From assembly GCF_001644645.1 (NCBI RefSeq), contig NZ_CP011390.1, positions 5,411,501 to 5,475,500 of the forward strand: a stretch of DNA of 64,000 nt. Reading direction: 5' to 3'. A program made the position numbers and the translations under genes. The DNA comes from Flavisolibacter tropicus. Its GTDB lineage: Bacteria; Bacteroidota; Bacteroidia; Chitinophagales; Chitinophagaceae. The notes beneath the pieces are model-generated. The model ran no database searches. It was not told the origin of the DNA and was given only the letters and a program-made list of their open reading frames with translations. This document shows, one piece after another, positions 28,938-37,887 of this stretch; positions within the stretch are counted from its first letter, which is position 1; every line of letters begins with the position of its first letter.

Positions 28938-29524
28938 TCAAGTGCCATCTGTATACGCACTTGTCGGCAGCCTTGTGTGCTTTGCTTTAGGCACATGGAG
29001 TTTTCCATTCTGCTTCACCTTCCAGTGGGAGAGGTAGCGTGCTTGTTTGGATTTATGCTTACGGGTTGAAGCAGCGTGCAGCGAAGGAGTTGGTGTAACG
29101 GCTACGGTTGACCTATTTTCAGGTAATGACGTCTTCTCATTAGTTGATGCAATAGGTGGGGTTGTGGTTTTATTTGAGGTTTTTGGAATTAACGTATGAC
29201 AGTAGGCAATCAGTAATTCCTGTGCTTCTTCCTTGGTCTTGCCCTGGTACAACCACTTATTTACCATGCCGGTTAGCCTGGCAAACAAGCCGGGTTTGCG
29301 CACGGTCCCTGGAAGCTGGCGGTAGTATACGCGCTTCACCATTTTGGAGGCCACGCCAAACCGGTCGGCATTGGCCATCGTGCGCTTGAGGTTAGGATCC
29401 TTGCGCATCTTTTTAGCGCTTTTATAATCCCCTTGGAGCGCAGGTAATACGTATTGCCTAACTTATAAAAGATGATGCCATCAATGGTGCCGGTAATGAA
29501 GACGGGGCCTACTTGTTTTGCCAT
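28938..29524 (-). pseudogene. Chitinophagaceae-type orphan protein, frameshifted
   Basis: The frame from ATG 29524 starts MAKQVGPVFITGTIDGIIFY and continues to RSKG, where a C4 run on + (29429-29432, G4 on the coding strand) seems to lack one base. With a fifth G the text continues RSKGDYKSAKKMRKDPNLKR in the frame that is open to 28938, giving about 195 residues. The N-terminal part (small aromatic-rich module) plus a following basic KRTMANADRFG segment matches a type of orphan protein I associate with this family; the Ser/Thr/Pro/Lys-rich tail is variable. No function known. It is either a true pseudogene or a homopolymer error. An ATG at 29408 could also start the downstream part alone. 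Confidence 0.65.
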
Positions 29525-29699
29525 GGTGTACGGGTGCTTGTTACGGATGAATTGTTGATGAATGTATGCTAAATATTTTAGTAAATCTACCCAACTAAAT
29601 GCCCCTTTCAAAACCTTGCACCCTCTTTATTTATACACATGTAGGCCACTTCTAATATCATTAAACCCTCCGCGTCTCTGCGTGAAACCAAAAGCCCCG

Positions 29700-29998
29700 G
29701 CTTTCTCCTAATCCCAATACCCTAATTCCCAATTCCATCTCTCTTCATTGAACATTGAGTATCGAAAATTGAGCATTGAACATTTCCTCCCTTCTATATT
29801 CATCATTCCTTGTTCCTTGTTCATTATTCTCTCCCTCCTCTCTCCCAGGTTTCTTGTACCTCTCCTGTACCTAATCTGTACCTCTTCTGTAGGTAAGTCC
29901 GTACCATCTGCACTGCTAAAGCCCTCTACCTGCCTTCCACATTCACTACTGCTCCCACCATCCTCCCACCATCCTCCTACACTCCTCCTACCGGCATC
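29700..29998 (-). repeat. Short-word intergenic island E
   Basis: No gene in 29525-30412 apart from repeats. This part holds, in reverse orientation, the words of island C: the complement of GGAAATGTTCAATGCTCAAT extends to a 24-base exact match with 26345-26369, and CCTTGTTCCTTGTTC is the complement of the AACAAGG word. It continues with pyrimidine-rich CTCCCTCC and CTGTACC repeats and CCATCCTCCCACCATCCTCC. Another word, GCGTCTCTGCGTGAAACC, at about 29672 recalls CGCAGAGGCGCAGG at 44.5 kb. Confidence 0.75.
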
Positions 29999-30099
29999 CA
30001 TAAATCCTAAAATAAAATCGTAATAATCAGAGCCGAAAAATGCTCTCAAAGTGAAGAGGTTGAAATGTACTTATTCTCCCTTTTAGGCAACAGCAGATG

Positions 30100-30192
30100 C
30101 TGAAACAAGTTCAGCATGACAGCGAGAGACAATATGAATAGCAGTTTGTTTTATAGCCGTAGTCTCTGAGATCCTTCGCTATCGCTCGGGAT
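30100..30192 (+). repeat. 93-bp REP-like element, copy 1
   Basis: Begins with the palindrome CTGAAACAAGTTCAG (stem extends to ATGCTGAA/TTCAGCAT) and ends in GATCCTTCGCTATCGCTC. It aligns without gaps, over exactly 93 bases, with the reverse complement of 44699-44791. No ORF. Confidence 0.8.
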
Positions 30193-30299
30193 GACAAAAG
30201 CAAGAGGCATTATGATTGGCAGTCTGGTTGAGAAGGGAGGAATGAAACCTGACATCAGAAACTTGAAACGATATCTGCGTCATCTGCAGCACATCCTCT

Positions 30300-30345
30300 G
30301 TCAACTTATAAACTAGTCAACCTGTTAACTTGTCAACTCTTCTTC
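30300..30345 (-). repeat. Short-word island with GTCAAC words
   Basis: GTCAACTTATAAACTAGTC, AACCTGTTAACTTGTCAACTC: complement of the GTTGACAA word of the array at 28834. It lies 3' of the receiver gene. Confidence 0.6.
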
Positions 30346-30412
30346 TCATAACCCTTCTCCATCCTAAAAATCCTAGTTCTCCTTATTCTCTCTAAATCCC
30401 GGTTCAGACAAA

Positions 30413-30847
30413 TTAGGCTGCCACCACCTGTTCTGGTTCTGCTATTTTCTTTCCTTGGTATTTAGAAAATACAAACTGCAGCGCCGTACTCATCTGAAGT
30501 AAAGTGTTGGGTTTAACTAAGTAAAAGTCGGCGCCTAGCTCTTCACATTTTTCCTGGTCACCTGTATAGGCAGACGTAGAACAAATGATAACAGGTATAT
30601 GGCGCAGTGTATCTATATTTTTTAACTCTGCTAAGCATTCCATACCATTCATGATCGGCATATTGATATCTAAAAAGATAAGGTCGGGTAACACAGCATT
30701 TTCCTGGCGCAGCAGTTTTAAGGCTTCTAAACCATTAGAGGCAAACTGACGCTGTATGGTAGGATCAATAAGACCAGTGGCTTCATTAAAAATAGCCTGG
30801 TCATCCGCATCATCATCTATAAAAAGAACCACATTGGGTAGCATCAT
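30413..30847 (-). CDS. Stand-alone response-regulator receiver (CheY-like)
   Basis: 144 residues with one receiver domain and no output domain. The acidic pocket is DDDADD (D11-D13), the phosphoacceptor is D60 in IFLDINMP, the conserved Ser/Thr is in ICSTSAY and the Lys in YLVKP. Such single-domain regulators of this subtype commonly accompany PAS-rich kinases in Bacteroidota and pass phosphate on or bind a partner. It stands alone, with a long 527-base gap upstream. Partner candidates in the window are the two kinases at the left edge and at 17745. Confidence 0.93.
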   Translation of the reverse strand: MMLPNVVLFIDDDADDQAIFNEATGLIDPTIQRQFASNGLEALKLLRQENAVLPDLIFLDINMPIMNGMECLAELKNIDTLRHIPVIICSTSAYTGDQEKCEELGADFYLVKPNTLLQMSTALQFVFSKYQGKKIAEPEQVVAA

Positions 30848-31374
30848 ATTTGTAGAATTTATTAGTAGTTAAATGATGGGACAGGATTAGTTTTTAAAAG
30901 CGCGCCGCAAAGATATTTGAAATTAACAGAGTAGGTAAGAAAAAACTCTTAATAATTGTTAATTGATAAATGTTGAAAAACAGTTGTTGAGCTTATGCAT
31001 CGATTTGATAATCAATTAAATATAGCGGAACATTTAGAAGGGACAGGCTGGTTCATTATCCACAGCTGTAAAGACAGCGCATTTAGCAAACATGAGGTAA
31101 TAGGTTGTCAATAACTTATACCACAATTTGGCACGCATCCCTGCTGTAGACTCTGCTACGCAAAAAAACTTGCATAGCTCATCATTTTGGGGTATATTAG
31201 TAGAGCTCCAGTCCTTTTTAAGCAAAAATCCCCCTATTTCATTACGGCACTTTTTTTATTAGTAGAAAGTATAGCCATTTCCAAATCTGTCTCTTGAAAA
31301 ATACTGTTAGTGCTTTTTTCCTCCCTGTGTTGACCCTTAACACATTTGATTTATTAACCAGTAAAACAATCATC
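30848..31374. other. Gap without gene
   Basis: 527 bases between two divergent genes. AT-rich; it must hold the promoters of the receiver and of the KGG protein, but I see no clear TAnnTTTG box, repeat or stable hairpin. A 63-codon minus-strand frame (31034-31225) has no support. Confidence 0.5.
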
Positions 31375-31614
31375 ATGAGAGAGAATCAGAACGAAATGGG
31401 CCAACAGAAGTCTAAAAGAGGCTTTGCTGCCATGGATAGAGAAAGACAACGTGAAATAGCAAGAGAGGGTGGAAAAGCAGCCCATCGCCAAGGTGTTGCT
31501 CATCGTTGGACATCTGAAGAAGCCCGTGAGGCTGGCCGTAAAGGCGGAGAGCGTTCTCGTAACAGCCGTCAGGGTGGTGCTGAAAGTAGAGGGCCAAATG
31601 AGGGTATTCTATAA
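31375..31614 (+). CDS. KGG-type stress-associated small protein
   Basis: 79 residues, very hydrophilic. It has two copies of the KGG/EGG module of Con-10/GsiB-like stress proteins: DRERQREIAREGGKAAH and SEEAREAGRKGGERS. The start is the ATG at 31375; an earlier in-frame start at 31294 adds an unrelated hydrophobic leader. Proteins of this kind are induced by general stress or desiccation. It converges with cphB, with a hairpin between them. Confidence 0.88.
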   Translation: MRENQNEMGQQKSKRGFAAMDRERQREIAREGGKAAHRQGVAHRWTSEEAREAGRKGGERSRNSRQGGAESRGPNEGIL

Positions 31615-31650
31615 ATAGAGTTCACTAAGTCACATTAATCTGAAAATTCT

Positions 31651-31685
31651 AAGTAAAAGCTGGGGCATGTACCTGGCTTTTACTT
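31651..31685. terminator. Hairpin between convergent KGG gene and cphB
   Basis: Perfect 10-bp stem AAGTAAAAGC/GCTTTTACTT with a 15-nt loop. No strong T-run, so termination is only likely. Confidence 0.5.
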
Positions 31686-31724
31686 CGCTACACTTTGTAT
31701 TGGTGTATACTATAGGAGGTATTT

Positions 31725-32612
31725 CTATCTCTTCAGCACCCCTTTATTAATGCCGTGCTCTTCAAACGTTACGCCTGTATACTTACGCTTATCCGCTTCA
31801 AAAACATCGGAATGCGACAACAGGTGCACAATCATATTGCCTATAGAGATCGGCATGCCATCGCGTATCTCTGAAATATTATTGAAGTGTATTTTACTGC
31901 CATCTAGTATCACTACACTACTAGAACCAATAGCTTTAAATAGGCATCCCTTCTCAATGATAACACCTGTGTCTTCACCTAATCCTAAGCCAATAGCACC
32001 AGGTTGTTCTGCTATAGCCTGCGCTAATCGTCCAAAACGACCACGTTTATCAAAGTGGGTATCTATAATCACATTGTTGAGAAAACCAAAGCCCAGGCTA
32101 AACATCACTTGTCCTTTAAAGTAAGATCGTGTGGGGTTACCACCACAGATCATGTTATTGCTCATAGCAGCTGCACCGGCACTGGTTCCGGCTATCACAA
32201 TAGCTTCATCCATATAGCGAGCTTTCAATCTTTCCAATATGGTTGTTCCGCCTAGTATAGAACACAAGCGTAGTTGATCACCTCCGGTGAACATGACAAT
32301 ATCACATTCGTTAATACGCTTGATCAACTCGTCATTAGCTGCGGCATCCCGCTTACAAACTTTTAAATGACCAATTTGCTTACACCCTAATTTTTTAAAG
32401 GCTTCTTCATATTGAGCATAATATTCGTCAGGAATGGAGGATGCCGTTGTGATGACCTCAACAACGGGTGCTTTTTTCTTAGCTAGTGCCACCACGGCAT
32501 TTAAAATACCATACTTCGTAAAATCCAGTTCATGCTCTTGTCTTTCCTGGTCGTCTATTCCTCTATCTTCTGCGCCGCCAATAGCTACCAGTATACCTTT
32601 TGGATGAGTCAT
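31725..32612 (-). CDS. cphB: Cyanophycinase
   Basis: An intracellular serine exopeptidase of family S51 that cuts cyanophycin into beta-Asp-Arg dipeptides. 295 residues from ATG 32612 (MTHPKGILVAIGGAEDRG); a start at 32702 would add 30 residues not found in the family and reach into the divergent promoter region. Visible motifs: FTGGDQLRL, the nucleophile elbow AGTSAGAAAM and IDTHFDKRGR, with GLGEDTGV near the end. It is divergent from cphA, with starts 136 bases apart, so synthesis and breakdown are probably controlled from one shared region. Confidence 0.95.
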   Translation of the reverse strand: MTHPKGILVAIGGAEDRGIDDQERQEHELDFTKYGILNAVVALAKKKAPVVEVITTASSIPDEYYAQYEEAFKKLGCKQIGHLKVCKRDAAANDELIKRINECDIVMFTGGDQLRLCSILGGTTILERLKARYMDEAIVIAGTSAGAAAMSNNMICGGNPTRSYFKGQVMFSLGFGFLNNVIIDTHFDKRGRFGRLAQAIAEQPGAIGLGLGEDTGVIIEKGCLFKAIGSSSVVILDGSKIHFNNISEIRDGMPISIGNMIVHLLSHSDVFEADKRKYTGVTFEEHGINKGVLKR

Positions 32613-32747
32613 AAAATTAAGGTGTATTAAAAAGCAGTGTTTCGAAAAAGCATGCCACCCGTGTTTAACAAAAGGAAAATACACGCAATAGAAATTTGGC
32701 ATAAAGATTTAATTGGAAGAAGGAATAAAAAACCCAGGAGGGAATGC

Positions 32748-35357
32748 ATGCTACTCGACAATATGATTGTATTGCGTGGGCCCAATTATTGGTCCACCAA
32801 GCATCACCAACTCATAGTGATGAATGTCAATTTTAGCAACACTCAATTCTTATCACAAACCATTATAAATGATACCTGCAACCAACTACAAAAACTATTT
32901 ATAGCTTCCAATACAGAGCCTCCTGCTTTTTTAATAAAAGACAATAATGCAGCTACTTCTTTAGCGCAATGCCTGGCCCAGCTGGCTATTGGGCTGCAGC
33001 AAGCTGCTGGTATGCCTGTAACTTATTATGCTGTAGAAGCGGCTAACAAGCCGGATTGTTACTCCATAGTCTTTGAGTATACAGATGAAGAGGTTGGACG
33101 CATTACGGCTCAAAATGCGATAAGGATTTTTGAGAACTGTCATCGTGGAGAAACTTGTTCTATTAAAGAAGAAATAGCTACTATAAAGAAAGTATGGCAG
33201 GCCAACCGGCTTGGCCCTAGTACACACTCGATTGTACAAGAAGCGTTGCAGCGGCGTATACCTGTAATGCGATTGGATGATAATGCCTATATACAATTGG
33301 GCTATGGCGCCAATCAAAAGCGCATAGAGGCTACCGTTGCCAACACTACTGGCTGTCTGGCTTCCGATAAAGCCTGTAATAAGCATGAGACCAAACATTT
33401 GCTGGCCGATGCCCTGATACCTGTTCCTGCTGGTGTGATCATAGAAAAAGAAGAAGAGCTAGCCAATGCCATTCAGGAAGTCGGTTATCCATTAGTGTTA
33501 AAGCCATTAGATGGGCAGCAAGGAAAAGGAGCTGCTATCAATATAAAGACAGAAAGCGAGGCTGTTGAAGGATTTAAGCGTGCAAAACAACACGCACCAA
33601 AAGTAATAGTAGAAAAATACATTGTGGGGTGTGACTTCCGTGCGTTGGTGATTGACTACAAGTTTGTGGCTGCAGCAAGGCGTACGCCCGCCGCCGTTAT
33701 AGGGGATGGTAGACATACCATTCGGGAGTTGGTAGAAATAGCTAACAATGATCCCCGTCGTGGTGATGGCCATTGTAATGTATTAACCAAGATTATTCTT
33801 GACGATGCGGTAGATGAATTGCTGGCCAAAAGAAATTATACTGTGCAAGCAGTACCGCCAAAAGGAGAGGAAGTATGGTTGAAAGCAACAGCTAACCTAA
33901 GTACTGGTGGTACAGCTACTGATGTAACAGATTGGGTACATCCGGCCAACCGTATTTTATTTGAGCGTATTGCGCGAACCATAGGCCTGGATATTTGCGG
34001 TATTGATATTATGGCACCTGATATAGAAACACCAATCGTTGAAAATGGTGGTGCTGTTATAGAAGTGAATGCCGCACCCGGTTTCCGCATGCACCTGGAA
34101 CCTACGTATGGGCACCCTCGTAATGTAGCTGCACCTGTAATAGATATGCTGTTCCCGCATGGCGATAGCCGGATTCCAATAGTAGCGGTAACTGGCACTA
34201 ACGGTAAGACCACCACGACACGCCTGATTGCCCGCATGGCGCAGCAGGCTGGATTCAATACCGGCTATACCAACACTGATGGTATTTACATTAACACAGA
34301 GCGTATTTATAAAGGTGATTGTGCAGGGCCAGGTTCTGCACAAGTGCTGCTGAAAGATTCATCCATAGAATTTGCTGTTCTGGAAAGTGCCCGTGGCGGT
34401 ATTTTACGCTCTGGATTGGCCTTTGATCAATGTGATTGTGCCGTAGTGACCAATGTGGCAGAAGATCACCTGGGGTTAAATGGTATAGACACGCTAGAGC
34501 AACTGGCCCGTGTGAAGGCGGTTGTGCCTAAGAGTGTAAAACGGCATGGCTATGCTGTTTTGAATGCTGATGATGATCTCGTGTATGCCATGAAAGAAGA
34601 ACTGTCTTGCAACATTGCCCTGTTCTCTTTGTATGCGGATAATGTGCGCATACAGAAGCATTGCGAGGCAGGCGGATTGGCAGCTATCCTAGATGAAGGA
34701 TATCTTATGATCCGAGATGGCAACCGCTTGATTCCAGTGGAATTAGTAGAGAATATACCATTGACCTATGGAGGGAAAGCGCTATTTAATGTTGCCAATG
34801 TGTTGGGCGCAACGCTGGCGGCCTATGTATCAAACCTTAGTATGCCAGCTATCCGCTGCAGTTTGCGAAACTTTATCAGCTCGCCGGAAACAACTCCGGG
34901 TAGACTGAACTTCTTTGATTTTGGGGAGTTTAAAGTACTGATGGATTATGCGCATAACCCACATGGCGTGCGGGCATTAGGCGAATTTTTAAAGGATATA
35001 CCTGCTACAGAAAAGATAGGCATTGTAACAGGTATAGGCGACCGGCGTAATGAAGATATTATAGCCTTAGGGAAGGAAGCGGCTCTGGTCTTTGATACCG
35101 TTATCATTCGCTATGACGATGATTTGCGTGGTAGAACCGACTTTGAGATTGGTTCACTATTGCGGGCTGGTATTCAAAGTGTAAAGAGAAATACCAAGGT
35201 GTTATTCTCCACAGGCGAAGTGGAATCGGTAGACTATGCCCTCTCTCTGGGCAAGCCCGATTCTTTGGTGGTAGTATTGGTTGATAAGGTGGATAAGGTG
35301 TTTCACCACATCTCCCAAAGGCAGAAAGCGCGCATGGAGCAAAAGATGTCGGCGTAG
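32748..35357 (+). CDS. cphA: Cyanophycin synthetase
   Basis: Builds the Asp-Arg reserve polymer by alternately adding Asp and Arg with two ATP-dependent active sites. 869 residues from ATG 32748, close to the usual length; the start gives the typical opening with LRGPNYWS, while an earlier frame start at 32637 adds a basic leader overlapping the regulatory gap. N-terminal domain (about 1-160), ATP-grasp domain (about 210-460, with KPLDGQQGKGA) and a Mur-ligase-like domain (about 480-860) with P-loop VTGTNGKTTTTR, NVAEDHLG and DYAHNPHG. No aspartate or arginine pathway gene is near. Confidence 0.96.
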   Translation: MLLDNMIVLRGPNYWSTKHHQLIVMNVNFSNTQFLSQTIINDTCNQLQKLFIASNTEPPAFLIKDNNAATSLAQCLAQLAIGLQQAAGMPVTYYAVEAANKPDCYSIVFEYTDEEVGRITAQNAIRIFENCHRGETCSIKEEIATIKKVWQANRLGPSTHSIVQEALQRRIPVMRLDDNAYIQLGYGANQKRIEATVANTTGCLASDKACNKHETKHLLADALIPVPAGVIIEKEEELANAIQEVGYPLVLKPLDGQQGKGAAINIKTESEAVEGFKRAKQHAPKVIVEKYIVGCDFRALVIDYKFVAAARRTPAAVIGDGRHTIRELVEIANNDPRRGDGHCNVLTKIILDDAVDELLAKRNYTVQAVPPKGEEVWLKATANLSTGGTATDVTDWVHPANRILFERIARTIGLDICGIDIMAPDIETPIVENGGAVIEVNAAPGFRMHLEPTYGHPRNVAAPVIDMLFPHGDSRIPIVAVTGTNGKTTTTRLIARMAQQAGFNTGYTNTDGIYINTERIYKGDCAGPGSAQVLLKDSSIEFAVLESARGGILRSGLAFDQCDCAVVTNVAEDHLGLNGIDTLEQLARVKAVVPKSVKRHGYAVLNADDDLVYAMKEELSCNIALFSLYADNVRIQKHCEAGGLAAILDEGYLMIRDGNRLIPVELVENIPLTYGGKALFNVANVLGATLAAYVSNLSMPAIRCSLRNFISSPETTPGRLNFFDFGEFKVLMDYAHNPHGVRALGEFLKDIPATEKIGIVTGIGDRRNEDIIALGKEAALVFDTVIIRYDDDLRGRTDFEIGSLLRAGIQSVKRNTKVLFSTGEVESVDYALSLGKPDSLVVVLVDKVDKVFHHISQRQKARMEQKMSA

Positions 35358-35369
35358 AGGGAGGTCTGC

Positions 35370-35520
35370 GCGGCGAGGGGCAAGCAGAATATTGAACAAG
35401 GAACAAGGAATAATGAAGGAAGAAGGAAGCTAAGAGAAAGAAAAGAGTGGAAGGAGATAAGGAGGGAAATGATCAATGCTCAACGCTCAATGTTCAAGGT
35501 GCACTTAAAAAAGAAAGGAA
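35370..35520 (+). repeat. Short-word intergenic island F, first half
   Basis: From the cphA stop codon to the terminator. Contains AGAATATTGAACAAGGAACA, GAAGGAAGAAGG, GATCAATGCTCAACGCTCAA and AATGTTCAAGGT, all of them shared with island C. Confidence 0.8.
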
Positions 35521-35525
35521 AATAA

Positions 35526-35554
35526 AAAAGCACTCCTTGAATAGGAGTGCTTTT
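35526..35554. terminator. Bidirectional terminator with AAAAGCACTCC stem
   Basis: Perfect 12-bp stem AAAAGCACTCCT/AGGAGTGCTTTT with loop TGAAT, then GTTTTA; A-rich on the left side. Confidence 0.88.
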
Positions 35555-35564
35555 GTTTTATAAA

Positions 35565-35698
35565 GAGGTTGGCTGTTTGGCTGTTTGGCTTGCAGCGTGC
35601 AGCGTATAGCTTGCAGCTTCCCTCTCAAGCATCACCTCCCACGTTTCACAATGGGCTGTTTTGCTTGGAGCTTACAGCGTGAAGCTTGCAGCTTCCCT
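35565..35698. repeat. Short-word intergenic island F, second half
   Basis: GGCTGTTTGGCTGTTTGGC, CTTGCAGCGTGCAGCGTATA, CACGTTTCACAATGGGC and two copies of an AGCTTGCAGCTTCCCTC word. It ends at the stop codon of the zinc-ribbon gene and uses the same themes as 26500-26587. Confidence 0.75.
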
Positions 35699-35938
35699 CT
35701 AGCATGCATCAAACCAATCAATAGTCGGTGGCGCCGGAAAAATTTCCTCATCCTGCTGATCGTGGATGGTAGAATATTGTCCCATATAGCGGTTGCAATG
35801 GGGGCAGTAAACCTCGCGGATGTGCAACGGCTCGATCTCTTCGCTTTCTTTAAGCTGAAAGCCATGACCCTGCCAGCCACAGGTAGGGCAATACATTTCT
35901 TCGTTCTGATAATGGCAGTGGCTTACAAGTGTAAACAT
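35699..35938 (-). CDS. Small zinc-ribbon protein
   Basis: 79 residues. Two CxxC pairs, CPTC (about 18-21) and CPHC (about 45-48), separated by 23 residues, form a zinc-ribbon-like module; the tail is acidic and ends in a short aromatic stretch. No named family is recognised. The four-Cys spacing argues that the frame is real although two other frames are open over the same DNA. It could be a small nucleic-acid-binding or regulatory protein. Confidence 0.68.
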   Translation of the reverse strand: MFTLVSHCHYQNEEMYCPTCGWQGHGFQLKESEEIEPLHIREVYCPHCNRYMGQYSTIHDQQDEEIFPAPPTIDWFDAC

Positions 35939-36084
35939 TTAAAATGAGTTGAAGCTGGAAAAACAGTACTGGCTTTAACATTCTGCTTCAAAACTTGTTC
36001 CCAATTACTAACAAGTTATTAAAGAAGGGAAAGGCTAACGGTTAGATAATATAGTTTTAGGGATTATTGGCTACTTTTGACAGG

Positions 36085-36208
36085 CAAAAAAAAAGCCCAT
36101 CTGTAGAAACAGCGGGCGTAAACGATTGCTTGCTATATGAATGTAAAAAACTTAAAGTCGCGTTTGAATCAGTGGCGTTTAGGTTTGCTTACCTGTTTGC
36201 CGAACTTG
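36085..36208 (-). ncRNA. Candidate small RNA with its own promoter box and terminator
   Basis: On the minus strand a perfect -7 box TATTTTTG (36222-36215) precedes about 120 bases without a usable ATG. The end is a hairpin (GCCC/GGGC and CTGT/ACAG with a small internal loop, 36117-36095) followed by nine T. No protein gene on this strand could use that terminator, because the next gene on the right is on the plus strand. A convincing -33 box is not visible. No known RNA family recognised. Confidence 0.42.
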
Positions 36209-36335
36209 ATAGCACAAAAATAAAGTGCGGCGGACACCATTTTCATACAATCTATATCTTGTTTTACAACTTGCAAAGGGTTTCTGTTTTGTTAAAACCC
36301 TTGCTGGTATTGAGTTTTAGTCGAAAGGAGTTACG

Positions 36336-37883
36336 ATGCCCAACCGTTCTATAGATACTGTGTTTCAATTGGTACAATCGCTTCAAAAAGCCGAAAAACG
36401 TGCTTTTAAGCTCTACATTACCCGAAATTCGGGTAATGCGGACCTGAAAGTCATTCAGTTATTTGATGCTATGGACAAGCTGAGTGATTATGATGAAACC
36501 CTTTTACTTAAAAAAGTACCGGCTGTAAAAAAGCAGCAGCTTTCTAACCTGAAAGCCCATTTATATAAAGAGATCCTTTCCAGCCTTCGTCTGCTGAAGA
36601 CTGATGATAATATTGACATCCAGCTGCATGAGCAACTGGATTTTGCCCGTATTCTCTACAATAAGGGGCTTTATCACCAAAGCCTGAAGATCTTAGATCG
36701 TTTGAAAGAACAGGCGCGGTTATACAACCAGGATAGCTTCTTGATACAGATCATTTCATTAGAAAAGAAAATAGAAACACTGCACATTACGCGCAGTATA
36801 CAGGACAGGGCTGATCAGTTGGCCATTGAGGCCAATGATATTCATGAAAAGCGCCGCGTTATTACGCAGCTGTCAAACCTGGCCTTGCAGCTATACAGCT
36901 GGTATGTAAAGAATGGCCATGCCCGTAATGAGAACGATGAAGAAGATATCAAGGCCTTCTTCCGCAGCCATCTTCCCGAGAAGCCCTTTGAGCTTACAGG
37001 TTTCTACGAGCGTTTATACCTTTATCAAAGCTATTGCTGGTATGCCTTTATCCGTCAGGATTTTCTGATGTACTACCGCTATACGCAGAAGTGGGTGGAC
37101 CTGTTTGCCGAGCAATCCTTCATGATTGAAATTGAAACAGGGCATTATATTAAGGGGTTGCATAACTTATTGAATGCGCATTTTGATTTGCGTAATGATT
37201 ACCAGTTTGAGCGTACCCTGCAGGAGTTTGAGGCTTTTTCCGAAACGGCTGTTTGCCAGCAACACGATAATACCCGTATTCAAACCTTTATTTACCTCAA
37301 TATTGCCCGGTTTAACCGGCATTTTATGAGAGGCACATTTGAAGAAGGGTTGAAGATGGTGCCTTTTATAGAAGAAAAACTGGAAGAGTATCATCCATTC
37401 CTGGACCGGCACCGCATCCTGGTATTTTATTATAAAATAGCCTCCTTATATTTTGGAAATGGTAACTACAGCAAGGCTATCGACTACGTTCAGCAAATCA
37501 TTAACTGGAAAGTAGACTTGCGTAATGACCTACAATGCTATGCGCGATTGTTGTATTTGATGTCGCACTATGAGCTGGGGAACTTTGAAATCTTGGATTC
37601 CCTGACTCGCTCTGTGTATCGCTTTATGTCGAAAATGGAGACGCTGACCAAGGTAGAAGAGCACATGTTCCAGTTTTTGCGTAACACTACTTTATCACCT
37701 CGCCAGCTTAGGCCGGAGTTTCAGAAATTATTGGATAAGATCAAGGGACTGGAAAAGAATCGTCATGAAACCCGATCTTTTGCTTATTTAGATATTATCT
37801 CCTGGCTGGAAAGTAAAATTAATGACAAGCCAATGCCCGTGGTGATTGCTGAAAAGTATCGCCAGCGCAAGCATCGTCGCTAA
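36336..37883 (+). CDS. Helical-repeat (TPR-like) protein, unknown function
   Basis: 515 residues, no signal peptide or membrane segment, rich in Leu, Tyr and charged residues. The text reads as successive helix pairs (for example GLYHQSLKILDRLKEQARLY, GTFEEGLKMVPFIEEKLEEY and GNYSKAIDYVQQIINWKVDL) with TPR-like spacing, so a solenoid scaffold is likely. The C-terminus is basic. I know proteins of this kind as conserved orphans in Chitinophagaceae but no function. A compact hairpin starts five bases after the stop. The partial gene at the right edge has a similar Tyr-rich helical C-terminal part. Confidence 0.82.
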   Translation: MPNRSIDTVFQLVQSLQKAEKRAFKLYITRNSGNADLKVIQLFDAMDKLSDYDETLLLKKVPAVKKQQLSNLKAHLYKEILSSLRLLKTDDNIDIQLHEQLDFARILYNKGLYHQSLKILDRLKEQARLYNQDSFLIQIISLEKKIETLHITRSIQDRADQLAIEANDIHEKRRVITQLSNLALQLYSWYVKNGHARNENDEEDIKAFFRSHLPEKPFELTGFYERLYLYQSYCWYAFIRQDFLMYYRYTQKWVDLFAEQSFMIEIETGHYIKGLHNLLNAHFDLRNDYQFERTLQEFEAFSETAVCQQHDNTRIQTFIYLNIARFNRHFMRGTFEEGLKMVPFIEEKLEEYHPFLDRHRILVFYYKIASLYFGNGNYSKAIDYVQQIINWKVDLRNDLQCYARLLYLMSHYELGNFEILDSLTRSVYRFMSKMETLTKVEEHMFQFLRNTTLSPRQLRPEFQKLLDKIKGLEKNRHETRSFAYLDIISWLESKINDKPMPVVIAEKYRQRKHRR

Positions 37884-37887
37884 GTTG

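Noticed and set aside
29708..30049. Frames of 90-113 codons across island E on both strands
   Set aside because: They translate the repeated words into low-complexity text, so they are by-products of the repeats.
31034..31225. 63-codon minus-strand frame
   Set aside because: Unusual composition, no start context and it lies in the promoter gap of two genes.
36067..36354. 95-codon plus-strand frame
   Set aside because: Runs through an A9 tract and a terminator of the other strand and overlaps the start of the helical-repeat gene.
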